Source: an uncultured Cyclobacteriaceae bacterium
GTDB lineage: Bacteria > Bacteroidota > Bacteroidia > Cytophagales > Cyclobacteriaceae
Length of the DNA stretch: 64,000 bases
NCBI GenBank assembly: GCA_937146645.1
Contig: CAKZRQ010000006.1
Location: forward strand, 62,001 to 126,000
Direction: 5' to 3'
The position numbers were made by a program, and so were the translations under genes. The stretch's first letter is position 1, and each line of letters begins with the position of its first letter. The notes under the pieces were generated by a model that saw only the letters and a program-made list of their open reading frames with translations, was not told the origin of the DNA and searched no databases. Positions 28,801-36,749 of this stretch are shown one piece after another.

Positions 28801-29358
28801 GAACGTTTTGATTTCATTTCAAGCCAAAAGGCTGATTTGGAGGATGCTAAGCAGTCTTTACTTAATACCATTGATGAGATCGACCAGGTAGCACGGGAAA
28901 CTTTCCTTGAGGCCTTTGAGAAGATCAAGGAGAACTTTGTGAAGGTATTCCGCTCCTTGTTCACCGAGCAGGATGATTGTGATCTGACTTTGGTGGATCC
29001 AGATAATCCGCTGGAGAGTAAAATCGAAATAATGGCAAAGCCAAAGGGAAAAAGGCCACTGACCATCAACCAGCTTTCAGGTGGAGAGAAAACTCTTACC
29101 GCCACTTCCCTACTCTTTTCGATCTATCTCCTGAAGCCTGCGCCATTTTGTATTTTCGATGAGGTTGATGCTCCTTTGGATGATGCAAACATTGATAAGT
29201 TCAATCATATTATCCAGGACTTCAGCTCAGATAGCCAGTTTATCATTGTTACCCACAACAAGCGAACCATGGCCAGCACAGACATCATTTATGGAATAAC
29301 CATGATTGAAGCCGGTGTATCGAGAGTGGTTCCCGTGGATTTAAGGGAGTTGGCATAA
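25819..29358 (+). CDS. smc: chromosome segregation protein SMC
   Basis: A 1179-residue full-length SMC ATPase for chromosome condensation and segregation, acting as a dimer with ScpA/ScpB (not in this window). Walker A GPNGCGKS at 31-38, a long coiled coil (~165-500), a hinge (~510-680, with KGKANFFILDQF and VTGGSVGLFEGKRIG), a second coiled coil, the signature LSGGEKTLTA from 1086, and Walker B CIFDEVDAPLDD with D1114-E1115. The final HNKRTMASTD...GVSRVV is typical of SMC. It is monocistronic, bounded by terminators. Confidence 0.98.
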   Translation: MLLSKLEIKGFKSFGDKMVINFDKGITGVVGPNGCGKSNVVDAIRWVLGEQKSRMLRSDKMENVIFNGTKNRKASNLAEVSLTFENTKNLLPTEYSHVTITRRYYRSGESEYQINGVTCRLKDITNLFMDTGINSNSYAIIELKMIDELLNDKNNSRRDLFEEAAGISKFKNRKKETLRKLGDTDADLDRVEDLLYEIEKNLKSLEKQARQASRYYEIKEEYRTASINFAKKSIEKYTGTLQSSKKKIEEENDRKLSIQSQVADQEAKLSELKTNLINKEKLLASRQRSLNDHVNKIRQFESEKKIKNERLRFLEDRSQQLREQIDSDRKSNDRAGFSVRSLRQEKESAEKLFKEKEAIVTELKAAYDNQKQIHEEKVESQRTRNQSYTEQKEKLYQLNKELEIKEIQLSTLKQELERTSSDDSDQEASLVDFEAKLIELKSELDKNQSEYSKLKSKQEDQDAKIEETNKVIDLIKDELTQTSRKLDSKQNEYNLTKSLVENLEGFPEAIKFLKKNSSWGKDIPLLSDLLTTDEAHRVTIENYLENYMNYYVVDTQEQAIAAIQLLADSAKGKANFFILDQFDRFAPTQNKLFSNATAATEIIEFDEKYSRLINFILDNVYIVNGDHKDFPDDPEAIFISENGKFTKRKFSVTGGSVGLFEGKRIGRAKNLEKLDKTIKDLNKKVSSIRNNLDKKLSELIKLKEVNFKSTLEEQQEAINELNQNYVSIKTKKEQLAELLSSNANKREDIIERIAELEKSLKEITPLLTTEKEVFDQQEAELEGLNLSLEEESERLSEKSQAYNQENILYHQQLNRVNSLDQEIEFKESAYENSKSRIAKSQTELSSLDDEIKGLLDNNEIKDDELVELYSEKEAIEGGVQEAEKDYYASRGEIDDTDTGIRNLQKSKESHDELIHSLENQINEIKLKMTSMKERLSVEFELDLDELVQENPDVDPEFSKFSEEDLRNLIQKKKDKLDKMGPINPMAMEAYDEIKERFDFISSQKADLEDAKQSLLNTIDEIDQVARETFLEAFEKIKENFVKVFRSLFTEQDDCDLTLVDPDNPLESKIEIMAKPKGKRPLTINQLSGGEKTLTATSLLFSIYLLKPAPFCIFDEVDAPLDDANIDKFNHIIQDFSSDSQFIIVTHNKRTMASTDIIYGITMIEAGVSRVVPVDLRELA

Positions 29359-29368
29359 AATTTAAAAT

Positions 29369-29396
29369 AGCCCGGGGTTTAAACCCCGGGCTTTTC
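29369..29396 (+). terminator. terminator after smc, perfect palindrome
   Basis: AGCCCGGGGTTT (29369-29380) is followed at once by its exact reverse complement (29381-29392) and Ts. The central TTTAAA would form the loop. It could also serve the convergent porin gene. Confidence 0.85.
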
Positions 29397-29406
29397 CGTT
29401 CCTACC

Positions 29407-30855
29407 TCACCACGTCCACCATTCTGCTCTGACACCAAAATAGTGTCCCCATTGCTGTGGGCCGACAAGCTCCAAATAAGGGCTATATTGGTTTTCAGCA
29501 GCGAACTCATTGAACCTTGCTACAGAACAGATAAAGCGAATGTGAGGTCTTGACCAAACCGATCTTTGCCCCCGAAGAGCTAAGGTGGGTACTATGCTGA
29601 GCTTACCCATTCTATACCAATCTTGCCTCCCATCCTGGCGCTGGGAGTAGTTGACTTCAGTTTGGAGATGGAAAAAATCAGTGAAATAGAAAAAGAACTT
29701 TGACCCAAAGGTCAAATCCTGCTTGAAGTTAAAAACCTCTCTTCCCAAATAGGTACTTGCCATTCCCTCTGTATCTGCAGCCCCTCTACTCCGATTATAA
29801 ATTCCATAAGCATTAATACTGAACTTGTTGGAGAAATTCAAAAGTAGATGATCTACGATATGCCAGGAATAAGCATTATTAAACTGAAAGCTTGTGGTAT
29901 CCACCGCACCAAAAGTTTCCCAGGTTCGACTTGATCCACCATCGCCACCATTGGCTATTCCGGTACCATATCTTACTGCAAGCTGATTGAATGAACCCGG
30001 TTTAAATGCAGGCAAATTCTCATGGATATATTTTACCCCGAAAACCCAACCATCATCTGCTGGAAAGGAGAGCAATACGTTGCCCGTGCTGTCTTGAGGA
30101 ATATCTGTTGGGTTTCCTAAACGATGATACTCTCCCAGTAAGGTAAAGAGCTGGTTTGGCTTTGGTCGAATATCATGCTCCAAAGCATACACTATTCTTC
30201 TTCTTATCTCTAAACTAGGTGTTCCTGACTGGATATTCAGATAAAAATATGGTGGTACCGTTTGACTAGTATCCCTATCTGCGATAAAATTCGTGCTAAA
30301 ACGGGTCCCCTTATATTCTACTCCAAAGCCTTGCCCCGAATGGTCATTGAAATAGAAATAGTCTGCCATGTGCACATCAAAGCCACGATAAAATCTGGAA
30401 CCCACCCACATATTCAAATCTTTAGTGAGAACATTCCTTGCTTCCGCAAAAATTTCGGGCAATCCAATGGTTAGTCCCTGTGAGCTACTGGTATTACTGG
30501 TTCCAAAAAGCGAACCATCGCCAGAAAAGACATTCGCCCTAAAAACAACATTAATTTGGGTAGAATCATGTTTTAATGATTCCGGAAGCATCTCGAAAGC
30601 CATGCCCAACTCAAGGTAATCTTGCTCTTCAAAGCGCCCTCCGATACTCCCCATGTTATTGAGGTTCAATCTTCTTCCGTCGATTCCAGTTTCTCCCTGA
30701 GTCCAACTGACGCCTATTCGACCATAGGAACCAAATCCCACCTTCAGCCAGTCATCGGGTGTAAAATACTCATACATTATAGCAGACTGCCCATGAGAAA
30801 ACCCAAGGGCTGAAAGAAAGAGAAAAAAAGTAAATAGAAGTCTTTGGAACTTCAT
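29407..30855 (-). CDS. LamB-like carbohydrate porin
   Basis: A 482-residue exported protein (signal ends FSHGQ). LGMAFEML, PEIFAEARNV and MWVGSRFYRGFDVHMADYFYFNDHSG are close to the maltoporin core in which a KRFYQRHDVHM-type segment lines the constriction. It ends WGHYFGVRAEWWTW, an aromatic barrel terminus. LamB-type porins admit maltodextrins or other sugars; no sugar-utilisation genes lie next to it. It is a single gene, convergent with smc. Confidence 0.85.
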   Translation of the reverse strand: MKFQRLLFTFFLFLSALGFSHGQSAIMYEYFTPDDWLKVGFGSYGRIGVSWTQGETGIDGRRLNLNNMGSIGGRFEEQDYLELGMAFEMLPESLKHDSTQINVVFRANVFSGDGSLFGTSNTSSSQGLTIGLPEIFAEARNVLTKDLNMWVGSRFYRGFDVHMADYFYFNDHSGQGFGVEYKGTRFSTNFIADRDTSQTVPPYFYLNIQSGTPSLEIRRRIVYALEHDIRPKPNQLFTLLGEYHRLGNPTDIPQDSTGNVLLSFPADDGWVFGVKYIHENLPAFKPGSFNQLAVRYGTGIANGGDGGSSRTWETFGAVDTTSFQFNNAYSWHIVDHLLLNFSNKFSINAYGIYNRSRGAADTEGMASTYLGREVFNFKQDLTFGSKFFFYFTDFFHLQTEVNYSQRQDGRQDWYRMGKLSIVPTLALRGQRSVWSRPHIRFICSVARFNEFAAENQYSPYLELVGPQQWGHYFGVRAEWWTW

Positions 30856-30923
30856 AAAAGTGTTGGGTTAGACTAAGGTCCAACTCCAATATATTGAAAA
30901 ATGTCGATTGATTATCTCTGGTC

Positions 30924-31313
30924 TCAGATTGACCGGAGTACTCGGGATAATTTGGCCCTTACCTCATCCGCCAAAGGCTCTATTTGAGGATTTTCGACTA
31001 CAGACATAGCTGAGGCTGGGTCCATTATGGAAACTTCAAAAGATCCAGCAGATAGTTCTCTAAGTGTAACGTTACATGGCAGCAAAGCCCCAATATGGGG
31101 TTCAGCCTGAATGACTTTATCAGCAAAAACTGGATTGCAAGCCCCTAAGATCAAATAAGGTGGATAGTCTTTATCCAATTTCTTCTTCATAGTAGCCTGA
31201 AGGTCGATTTCAGTGAGTACACCGAAGCCCTCTTTTTTGAGTTCTTCTTCTACTTTAAGTCTCAAATCATCAATTGAGCTGGCTTTTACTTCTTTAGCTT
31301 GAAAATATTTCAT
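30924..31313 (-). CDS. DUF302 domain protein
   Basis: A 129-residue soluble protein, one DUF302 domain: KYFQAKEV, GFGVLTEIDLQATMKKKL, LGACNPVFADKVIQAEPHIGALLPCNVTLREL and SIMDPASAM are the family blocks. DUF302 proteins commonly neighbour sulfur or redox genes. Two Cys are conserved-looking (ILGACNP, LLPCNV). It lies after the SQR-like gene, separated by a 13-bp hairpin, so it depends on read-through or an internal promoter. Confidence 0.92.
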   Translation of the reverse strand: MKYFQAKEVKASSIDDLRLKVEEELKKEGFGVLTEIDLQATMKKKLDKDYPPYLILGACNPVFADKVIQAEPHIGALLPCNVTLRELSAGSFEVSIMDPASAMSVVENPQIEPLADEVRAKLSRVLRSI

Positions 31314-31331
31314 ATCGATAAGAATGATTAA

Positions 31332-31362
31332 AAATGGGAAACCGCCAGACGGTTTCCCATTT
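31332..31362 (-). terminator. intra-operon terminator/attenuator between SQR-like and DUF302 genes
   Basis: Perfect 13-bp stem AAATGGGAAACCG / CGGTTTCCCATTT with a five-base loop. On the minus strand it is followed by TTTTTAAT. It starts 3 bases after the SQR-like stop and ends 18 bases before the DUF302 ATG. Confidence 0.75.
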
Positions 31363-31365
31363 AAA

Positions 31366-32565
31366 TTAAGGTAAATAACTTAGCCCTTTTCTCGTCTTCC
31401 AGAGGAAGTACTTTTCAAATAGAACCTTTCCAAAATCATAGATCACATTTGGTAACATTATGGCAAATGTTCTTGGCTTGAATAAATTATTGCTCAGGAT
31501 TAAAACTTCCTTCTTACCTGCATCCATGATACAAATACCGGGTATTTTACCCCAGGCTTTTTTCTTCAATTCTTCTTTTCCCTTTTCAACTCGAATTATA
31601 TTCTCTGCAACGATTTTTCCTGTTTCGTCACTGGGATATCCAGTTTTAGGACTGCTGAAAGGAACTTTTCCAGGTGTGAATGGGATCTTTACATCCACCG
31701 CAATGCCTGCAGCCCAGATATTAGGATAAGTAGGATGCCTATAATCTTCTCCTACTGGAATGTACCCATTTGAAGTAGCTTCCAGCTTTGGCGAAGACTG
31801 CACAAAATCAACTCCAACAAATGGAGGCATAAGCATAGAGAAAGAATATGGCAAAGTCTCTCCATTACTCAGGATGATTTCTTTTTCATCCATACTTTCG
31901 ACAGCTACCTCTGTTCTATAATGAATATTAAACATCTTCATAAATGACTTCAGCATAGTCTCCCCTCCTGCCATACCATCAATTCCGAAATGACCTAAAA
32001 AAGTCTCAGGTGTAATCCAATAAAGATCTACTTGCTTTCTTATCCCTTCTTCTCGAAGCCACTTTTCAAAGTTGAATAAAAATTCGTAGGCAGCTCCCAT
32101 ACATCCAGCATTCTGAGTAGCGCCAATAACCACCGGCCCAGGATTCTTTTTAAACTCTTCTAATTGTTTCCGAATCTTCATAGCTCCAATGGGTGTACCA
32201 ACATAACTCGCATGTTCTTTGACACCTGGCGCTACATTAAAGTCAACTTTGGGGCCTGTCGAAATGACCAAGTGATCATAGCTTACATCACCCTGATCTG
32301 TTTCTACTATTTGCCTATCGGGATCAACCTTCAAGGCAGTTGCTTTCAAAAAGTCAACCCCCTTCTTCTTAAAAATATCACCTCTGGGGATACTGATATC
32401 TTCCACTTCTCTTCTCTTGAATGGTACCCAGATCAAAGAAGGGATAAAAAGAAAATCATCATTCCGGTCGATCACAACAACCTGGTGATTCTTGTCTTTT
32501 CTCTTGATTTCAAGTGCAGCAGTGAATCCTGCAAAATTTCCACCTATAATCACCGTCTTTTTCAT
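31366..32565 (-). CDS. sulfide:quinone oxidoreductase-like FAD protein
   Basis: A 399-residue flavoprotein of the SQR/FCSD branch of the two-dinucleotide-binding fold. The N-terminal FAD motif is VIIGGNFAGFTAA (5-17); ISTGPKVDFN, a second Rossmann segment and the FAD-binding NIWAAGIAVDV follow. Two Cys that could be the redox pair are C155 (NAGCMGAAYEF) and C345 (GICIMDAG), with the spacing of SQR Cys160/Cys356. The third Cys of classical SQR is not apparent. SQRs oxidise sulfide to polysulfide and pass electrons to quinone at the membrane; the amphipathic C-terminus (YFLWKTRKGLSYLP) could dock there. DUF302 is downstream. Two palindromes lie in its promoter region. Confidence 0.85.
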   Translation of the reverse strand: MKKTVIIGGNFAGFTAALEIKRKDKNHQVVVIDRNDDFLFIPSLIWVPFKRREVEDISIPRGDIFKKKGVDFLKATALKVDPDRQIVETDQGDVSYDHLVISTGPKVDFNVAPGVKEHASYVGTPIGAMKIRKQLEEFKKNPGPVVIGATQNAGCMGAAYEFLFNFEKWLREEGIRKQVDLYWITPETFLGHFGIDGMAGGETMLKSFMKMFNIHYRTEVAVESMDEKEIILSNGETLPYSFSMLMPPFVGVDFVQSSPKLEATSNGYIPVGEDYRHPTYPNIWAAGIAVDVKIPFTPGKVPFSSPKTGYPSDETGKIVAENIIRVEKGKEELKKKAWGKIPGICIMDAGKKEVLILSNNLFKPRTFAIMLPNVIYDFGKVLFEKYFLWKTRKGLSYLP

Positions 32566-32616
32566 AGCTCTTACTGATTGGTTATCTAAATGTCATAACC
32601 ATAAAGAAAATAGACA

Positions 32617-32632
32617 GTGACATAGATCACTT
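32617..32632. promoter_or_regulatory. CRP/FNR-type operator candidate
   Basis: AGTGA-N6-TCACT, close to the CRP/FNR-superfamily half-sites, 52-67 bases upstream of the SQR-like ATG. No regulator gene is adjacent. Confidence 0.45.
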
Positions 32633-32659
32633 AACTGTGTGATTTTTCGGTTTTCAAGC

Positions 32660-32679
32660 TAGGTAACACACCTTACCTA
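32660..32679. promoter_or_regulatory. perfect 7-bp inverted repeat, operator candidate
   Basis: TAGGTAA-N6-TTACCTA, ~95-115 bases upstream of the SQR-like ATG and ~70 bases past the ElaA stop. It is not followed by a T-run, so an operator is more likely than a terminator. Confidence 0.45.
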
Positions 32680-32748
32680 TGGTAGGTGATATTGGTCCCT
32701 ATAACTAGAAAAACAAATACTTAAACCCCAAGAAATAAATTTGAACCT

Positions 32749-33195
32749 TTAAGATAGAACCATGGAAATATGCGGAATACCATCTTCATCATAGGGCTCT
32801 CCTTCTTCCTTGAAACCCAATGAAGAATAAAACTTCTTGGCATACACCTGAGCGCTCAATCGAATACTTCCTGTATCAAATTTATCCCTGCATCCTTGAA
32901 TGGAATGCTCCATCAAACTTCTGCCCAATCCACTTCCTCTTACACTTTCAGCGGTAATTACACGACCAATTGATATTTCTGAATAAGAAAGACCAGGAGG
33001 AACTAAGCGGCTGCAACCTACCAAGTCTCTTCCTTTGTACATCAAAACATGAAAGCACTTTTGATCCTTATTATCCAAATCCTGATAAGGGCAATCTTGC
33101 TCAACCACAAACACTTCAGCTCGAAGCCTCAATAAAGCATAGAGTTCATGAACATCAAGTTCATCGAAAGATTTGACAAAAAAGGAAATAGCCAT
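32749..33195 (-). CDS. GNAT N-acetyltransferase (ElaA-like)
   Basis: A 148-residue GNAT enzyme transferring acetyl from acetyl-CoA to an amine. LYALLRLRAEVFVVEQDCPYQDLD is the ElaA N-terminus; IGRVITAESVRGSGLGRSLM gives the acetyl-CoA pyrophosphate loop (R-G-S-G-L-G), and AQVYAKKFYSSLGF the C-terminal motif. The substrate of ElaA proteins is unknown. It lies 15 bases downstream of the small lipoprotein gene. Confidence 0.93.
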   Translation of the reverse strand: MAISFFVKSFDELDVHELYALLRLRAEVFVVEQDCPYQDLDNKDQKCFHVLMYKGRDLVGCSRLVPPGLSYSEISIGRVITAESVRGSGLGRSLMEHSIQGCRDKFDTGSIRLSAQVYAKKFYSSLGFKEEGEPYDEDGIPHISMVLS

Positions 33196-33210
33196 AGATA
33201 CACTAAAAGT

Positions 33211-33582
33211 TTAAACTCCGCATTGAAAATTAGCACCCCGCCAGATTACTTGCTCACGAGTGATTTCAGAAGGCAAAATATCGAACCCAAATGATCCAAG
33301 TTCTTGTCCAGAGCAAGAATAAACCGTTTCGACTGAACCGCAATTTGGGCAACAATTACGCGCAATAAACACCTGCTCTCCCTGGTATTCTCCTGCCACC
33401 AAATAAAAGAATTGAGATAATTGAGAGTTGTTTACGTCTTGTGTAAGCTCATTTAACCACGTTAGTTCAAGAACTGGATCTGTAACCCCACAAATAAAAA
33501 GAGGGCCAGGATTCTCGTCACCACAAGAAGTTAGAGTTAATACAATGGTAAGGGCTGTTAGGGCGAATAATTTAATCTTCAT
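33211..33582 (-). CDS. small uncharacterised lipoprotein with four-Cys cluster
   Basis: 123 residues. The signal peptide ends VLTLTSC, with C20 as lipid anchor. The mature part has IARNCCPNCGSVETVYSCSG, a CC-x2-C-x9-C cluster that could make disulfides in the periplasm, and a C-terminal FQCGV. I do not recognise the family. It precedes an ElaA-like acetyltransferase. Confidence 0.75.
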   Translation of the reverse strand: MKIKLFALTALTIVLTLTSCGDENPGPLFICGVTDPVLELTWLNELTQDVNNSQLSQFFYLVAGEYQGEQVFIARNCCPNCGSVETVYSCSGQELGSFGFDILPSEITREQVIWRGANFQCGV

Positions 33583-33629
33583 GAATTGAAAGTATTGGCT
33601 TAAATGCTGAATTCAAAGGATTATTAAAC

Positions 33630-33661
33630 TAGAAAAAGAAAGCCGTGAAAAAATCACGGCT
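33630..33661 (-). terminator. terminator of the acyl-CoA ligase gene
   Basis: AGCCGTGA (33641-33648) / TCACGGCT (33654-33661), with five As as loop; on the minus strand a TTTCTTTTTCT tail follows. It lies 15 bases after the ligase stop. Confidence 0.85.
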
Positions 33662-33675
33662 CCGATTATTGTTGG

Positions 33676-35358
33676 TTATTTACCAACTCTGGCAATGTGG
33701 TTTTCTTTGATTATCCGTCGAAGGATTTTACCGACATTGGATTTAGGAAGTTCATCTGCGAAATGAACTTCACGAGGTACCTTATAATTGGTCAGTGAGT
33801 CTTTACAATGTGCTATGATCGTTTCTGCAGATAGCGATTCATTAGATCTCACCACATAGGCAACTACCCTTTCAGTGGACTTGGTATCAGGCATTCCTAT
33901 TACTCCAACTTCAAGTACACCTTCGCAAGAGGCTACGGCATCTTCAACCTCATTTGGATAGACATTAAATCCGGAAACCAGAATCATTTCTTTCTTTCTA
34001 TCTACGATTTTGAAGAACCCATCCTCATCCATTACTCCGATGTCCCCAGATTTAAACCAATCTCCGTGCATGACATTAGCAGTTTCTTCAGGACGATTCC
34101 AATATCCTCTCATTACCTGAGGACCCTTGATTAAGATTTCACCTCTTTCGCCTTGAGGCATCGGGTTTCCTTCATCGTCAGCAATCATCACTTCCGTATT
34201 TGGTAGAGGTGTTCCGATCGTGCCGATTCTTTCGGTTCCATCGATCGGATTACAACAAGCTACAGGTGAAGTCTCTGTGAGTCCATAGCCTTCGGCCAAA
34301 GGAGTTCCTGTAACTGACTGCCACTTTTCGGCGGTAACTTTTTGGACCGCCATACCACCACCCACAGCAATCTTCAATTTTGAAAAATCCAATGAGCTGA
34401 AATCAGGATTATTTAAAAGCCCATTGAAAAGAGTATTAACTCCTGTAAAGACCGTGAACTTATGTTTGGAAAGTTCTTTCACAAAACCCGGCATATCTCT
34501 GGGGTTTGTAATCAACACATTTTTAGCACCGATTTTAAGCATTGCCAAACAGTTCACAGTAAGCGCGAAAATATGATACAGTGGAAGCGCCGTAATTACG
34601 GTCTCTTCTCGCTCTTTAAGCTGAGGTTTCATCCAGGCAGAAATCTGCTGCATGTTTGCTACGATATTTCCATGTGTCAATTCAGCACCTTTTGAAACAC
34701 CTGTGGTCCCTCCTGTGTATTGTAAATAGGCTGTATCATCAAGCGTCAGCTCTTCTTTTTTCAAGGATCCGGCAGAACCTAGACTCAGTGCTTTTTTGAA
34801 GGAATAAGCCCCTGGGATGGAATATGCAGGAACCATCTTCTTCACATGCTTCACTACAAGGTTTACAATCGTACCTTTCAATCCTCCAAGAAGGTCTCCA
34901 AGCTCCGTAATGATGATATGCTTGGCATTAATCTCAGATTTAATTTTTTCCAGATTACTGGCGAAATTGGCAACAATGACTACAGCATCAGCTCCTGAAT
35001 CATTGAACTGGTGCTTCATTTCTTTTGGAGTATAAAGTGGATTCGTGTTCACCACCACCATTCCGGCACGTAAAACCCCAAACATGGCAACAGGATATTG
35101 TAAGGTATTCGGCATTTGCAGAGCCACTCGTGCACCTTTTTTAAGTCCAAGGGTATTTTGCAAAAATGAGCCAAACTGAGCACTCATTTTGTCCAATTCA
35201 TTGAAAGTAATACTCTTGCCCATGCATTCGTAGGCAGCCATGTCTCCATACTTTTTTACACTTTCATCGAAAAGGGCGCTAAGGCTGGAATAAGCTTCGA
35301 TATCTACGTCTTTATCCACCGATTCGGGATAGAATTTTTGCCACGGGAAGTCTGTCAT
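33676..35358 (-). CDS. fadD: long-chain fatty acid-CoA ligase
   Basis: A 560-residue adenylate-forming enzyme activating fatty acids to acyl-CoA through acyl-AMP. The P-loop-like YTGGTTGVSKGAELTH, EGYGLTETSP (adenine binding), GDWFKSGDIGVMDEDGFF and KEMILVSGFNVYPNEVE (hinge and FadD-type signature), and a C-terminal catalytic Lys in SNVGKILRR are all present. The length matches FadD. It follows an acyl-CoA dehydrogenase by 67 bases and likely shares its transcript, giving activation plus the first beta-oxidation step. Confidence 0.95.
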   Translation of the reverse strand: MTDFPWQKFYPESVDKDVDIEAYSSLSALFDESVKKYGDMAAYECMGKSITFNELDKMSAQFGSFLQNTLGLKKGARVALQMPNTLQYPVAMFGVLRAGMVVVNTNPLYTPKEMKHQFNDSGADAVVIVANFASNLEKIKSEINAKHIIITELGDLLGGLKGTIVNLVVKHVKKMVPAYSIPGAYSFKKALSLGSAGSLKKEELTLDDTAYLQYTGGTTGVSKGAELTHGNIVANMQQISAWMKPQLKEREETVITALPLYHIFALTVNCLAMLKIGAKNVLITNPRDMPGFVKELSKHKFTVFTGVNTLFNGLLNNPDFSSLDFSKLKIAVGGGMAVQKVTAEKWQSVTGTPLAEGYGLTETSPVACCNPIDGTERIGTIGTPLPNTEVMIADDEGNPMPQGERGEILIKGPQVMRGYWNRPEETANVMHGDWFKSGDIGVMDEDGFFKIVDRKKEMILVSGFNVYPNEVEDAVASCEGVLEVGVIGMPDTKSTERVVAYVVRSNESLSAETIIAHCKDSLTNYKVPREVHFADELPKSNVGKILRRIIKENHIARVGK

Positions 35359-35425
35359 CAGGAGGTTATTTGGTGTTAAAATCAGCCTTAATTAAGTATT
35401 TTATTCGGTTTTTGCAATGTAAAAC

Positions 35426-36583
35426 TTACTTGAGGACTTTACGTGCGATCAACTCTTTCATGATCTCATTTGTACCCGCATAAATACGCTGAACACGGGC
35501 ATCAGCATATGCCCTAGCCACACCATACTCCCACATGTAACCATATCCTCCATGAAGCTGTACACATTCATCAGCCACTTTACATTGGAGCTCGGTCATG
35601 TTGTATTTGGCCGCTGAGGCCATGGCAGAATCTAGCTTACCTTCATTATGAAGCATGACCAAATGATCACAATAAATTCTCCCTTGTTCTAATGCGGCAG
35701 TCATCTCTGCAAGTTTGAATCTTGTATTCTGAAATTCTGAGACGCTACGCTCAAATGCTTTTCTCTCTTTTACATATTCAACCGTAGATAGAAGCATATA
35801 TTCCCCAAGTGCTACTGCGGCTAATGCCACCACCAATCTTTCCTGGGCGAGCTCCGTCATTAAATATTTAAAACCTTCACCAACATTACCGAGAAGGTTT
35901 TCCTTTGGTACTTTCACATTATCAAAGAAAAGTTCGCAGGTATCTTGGGCATGTAGACCTACTTTTTCAAAAGGCACTCCTTTAGTGAATCCCTTCATAT
36001 CCTTATCCACCAGAACCAGGCTAATGGCCTTCGAACTTCGTTTTTGCTCCGTCTTAACAGCCACAACCACGACATCGGAAAGATATCCATTGGTGATAAA
36101 GGTCTTTGAACCATTCACTATATAATGATCGCCCATATCTTCAGCCGAAGTTCTCATGCCTTGTAGATCACTCCCAGCACCTGGCTCGGTCATGGCAACG
36201 GCTCCGATGTAATCACCAGAAACCATTTTTGGCAGGTACTTTTCTTTAGCCTCATCTGTGGCATAATGAAGCAAATACGGCATCACGATATCACTATGTA
36301 GCGGATATCCAATTGCCGGGCCTGAGCAGCCACTTAAACCTAATTCTTCTATAAGTATAGCGGTAAAGCGGAAATCATCTATTCCCATCCCTCCAAACTC
36401 TTCTGGTGCATGAATTCCCAAAAATCCGTTTTCCCCAAGCTTCTTCCAGGATTCTCGAGAGACCATTTTATTTTTCTCCCACTCGGAATTATGTGGGGTA
36501 ATTTCCTTGGCAACAAAAGCTCTTACACTTTCTCTAAAGAGCTCATGATCCTCATTGAATAAGGTCCGGGGTAGTCCAAACAT
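35426..36583 (-). CDS. acyl-CoA dehydrogenase
   Basis: The ATG at 36583 gives 385 residues starting MFGLPRTLFNEDH, the family N-terminus; an upstream ATG (36613) adds ten atypical residues. FAD-dependent alpha,beta-dehydrogenation of acyl-CoA. AMTEPGAGSDLQGMRTSA is ACAD signature 1; QLHGGYGYMWEY and RIYAGTNEIMKELIAR are the C-terminal ones. The residue before GTNEI is Ala rather than the catalytic Glu of MCAD; the Glu in AQERLVV could serve instead, as in isovaleryl/long-chain enzymes (inference). Confidence 0.93.
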   Translation of the reverse strand: MFGLPRTLFNEDHELFRESVRAFVAKEITPHNSEWEKNKMVSRESWKKLGENGFLGIHAPEEFGGMGIDDFRFTAILIEELGLSGCSGPAIGYPLHSDIVMPYLLHYATDEAKEKYLPKMVSGDYIGAVAMTEPGAGSDLQGMRTSAEDMGDHYIVNGSKTFITNGYLSDVVVVAVKTEQKRSSKAISLVLVDKDMKGFTKGVPFEKVGLHAQDTCELFFDNVKVPKENLLGNVGEGFKYLMTELAQERLVVALAAVALGEYMLLSTVEYVKERKAFERSVSEFQNTRFKLAEMTAALEQGRIYCDHLVMLHNEGKLDSAMASAAKYNMTELQCKVADECVQLHGGYGYMWEYGVARAYADARVQRIYAGTNEIMKELIARKVLK

Positions 36584-36749
36584 TGTCTTAAGTTTTTTGG
36601 GTTTATCTAACAAAATTAACCAACAGGTCTTGAATTGGTTGATTTATCACCAAATTTTCTTTGGTTGGATAGCAGACTGTTTCAATAATGGGGTTGCTTT
36701 CCTTGAGTGGTTTTGAGTATACTTGAAACTTGCTTTAACACCTAAGTCC

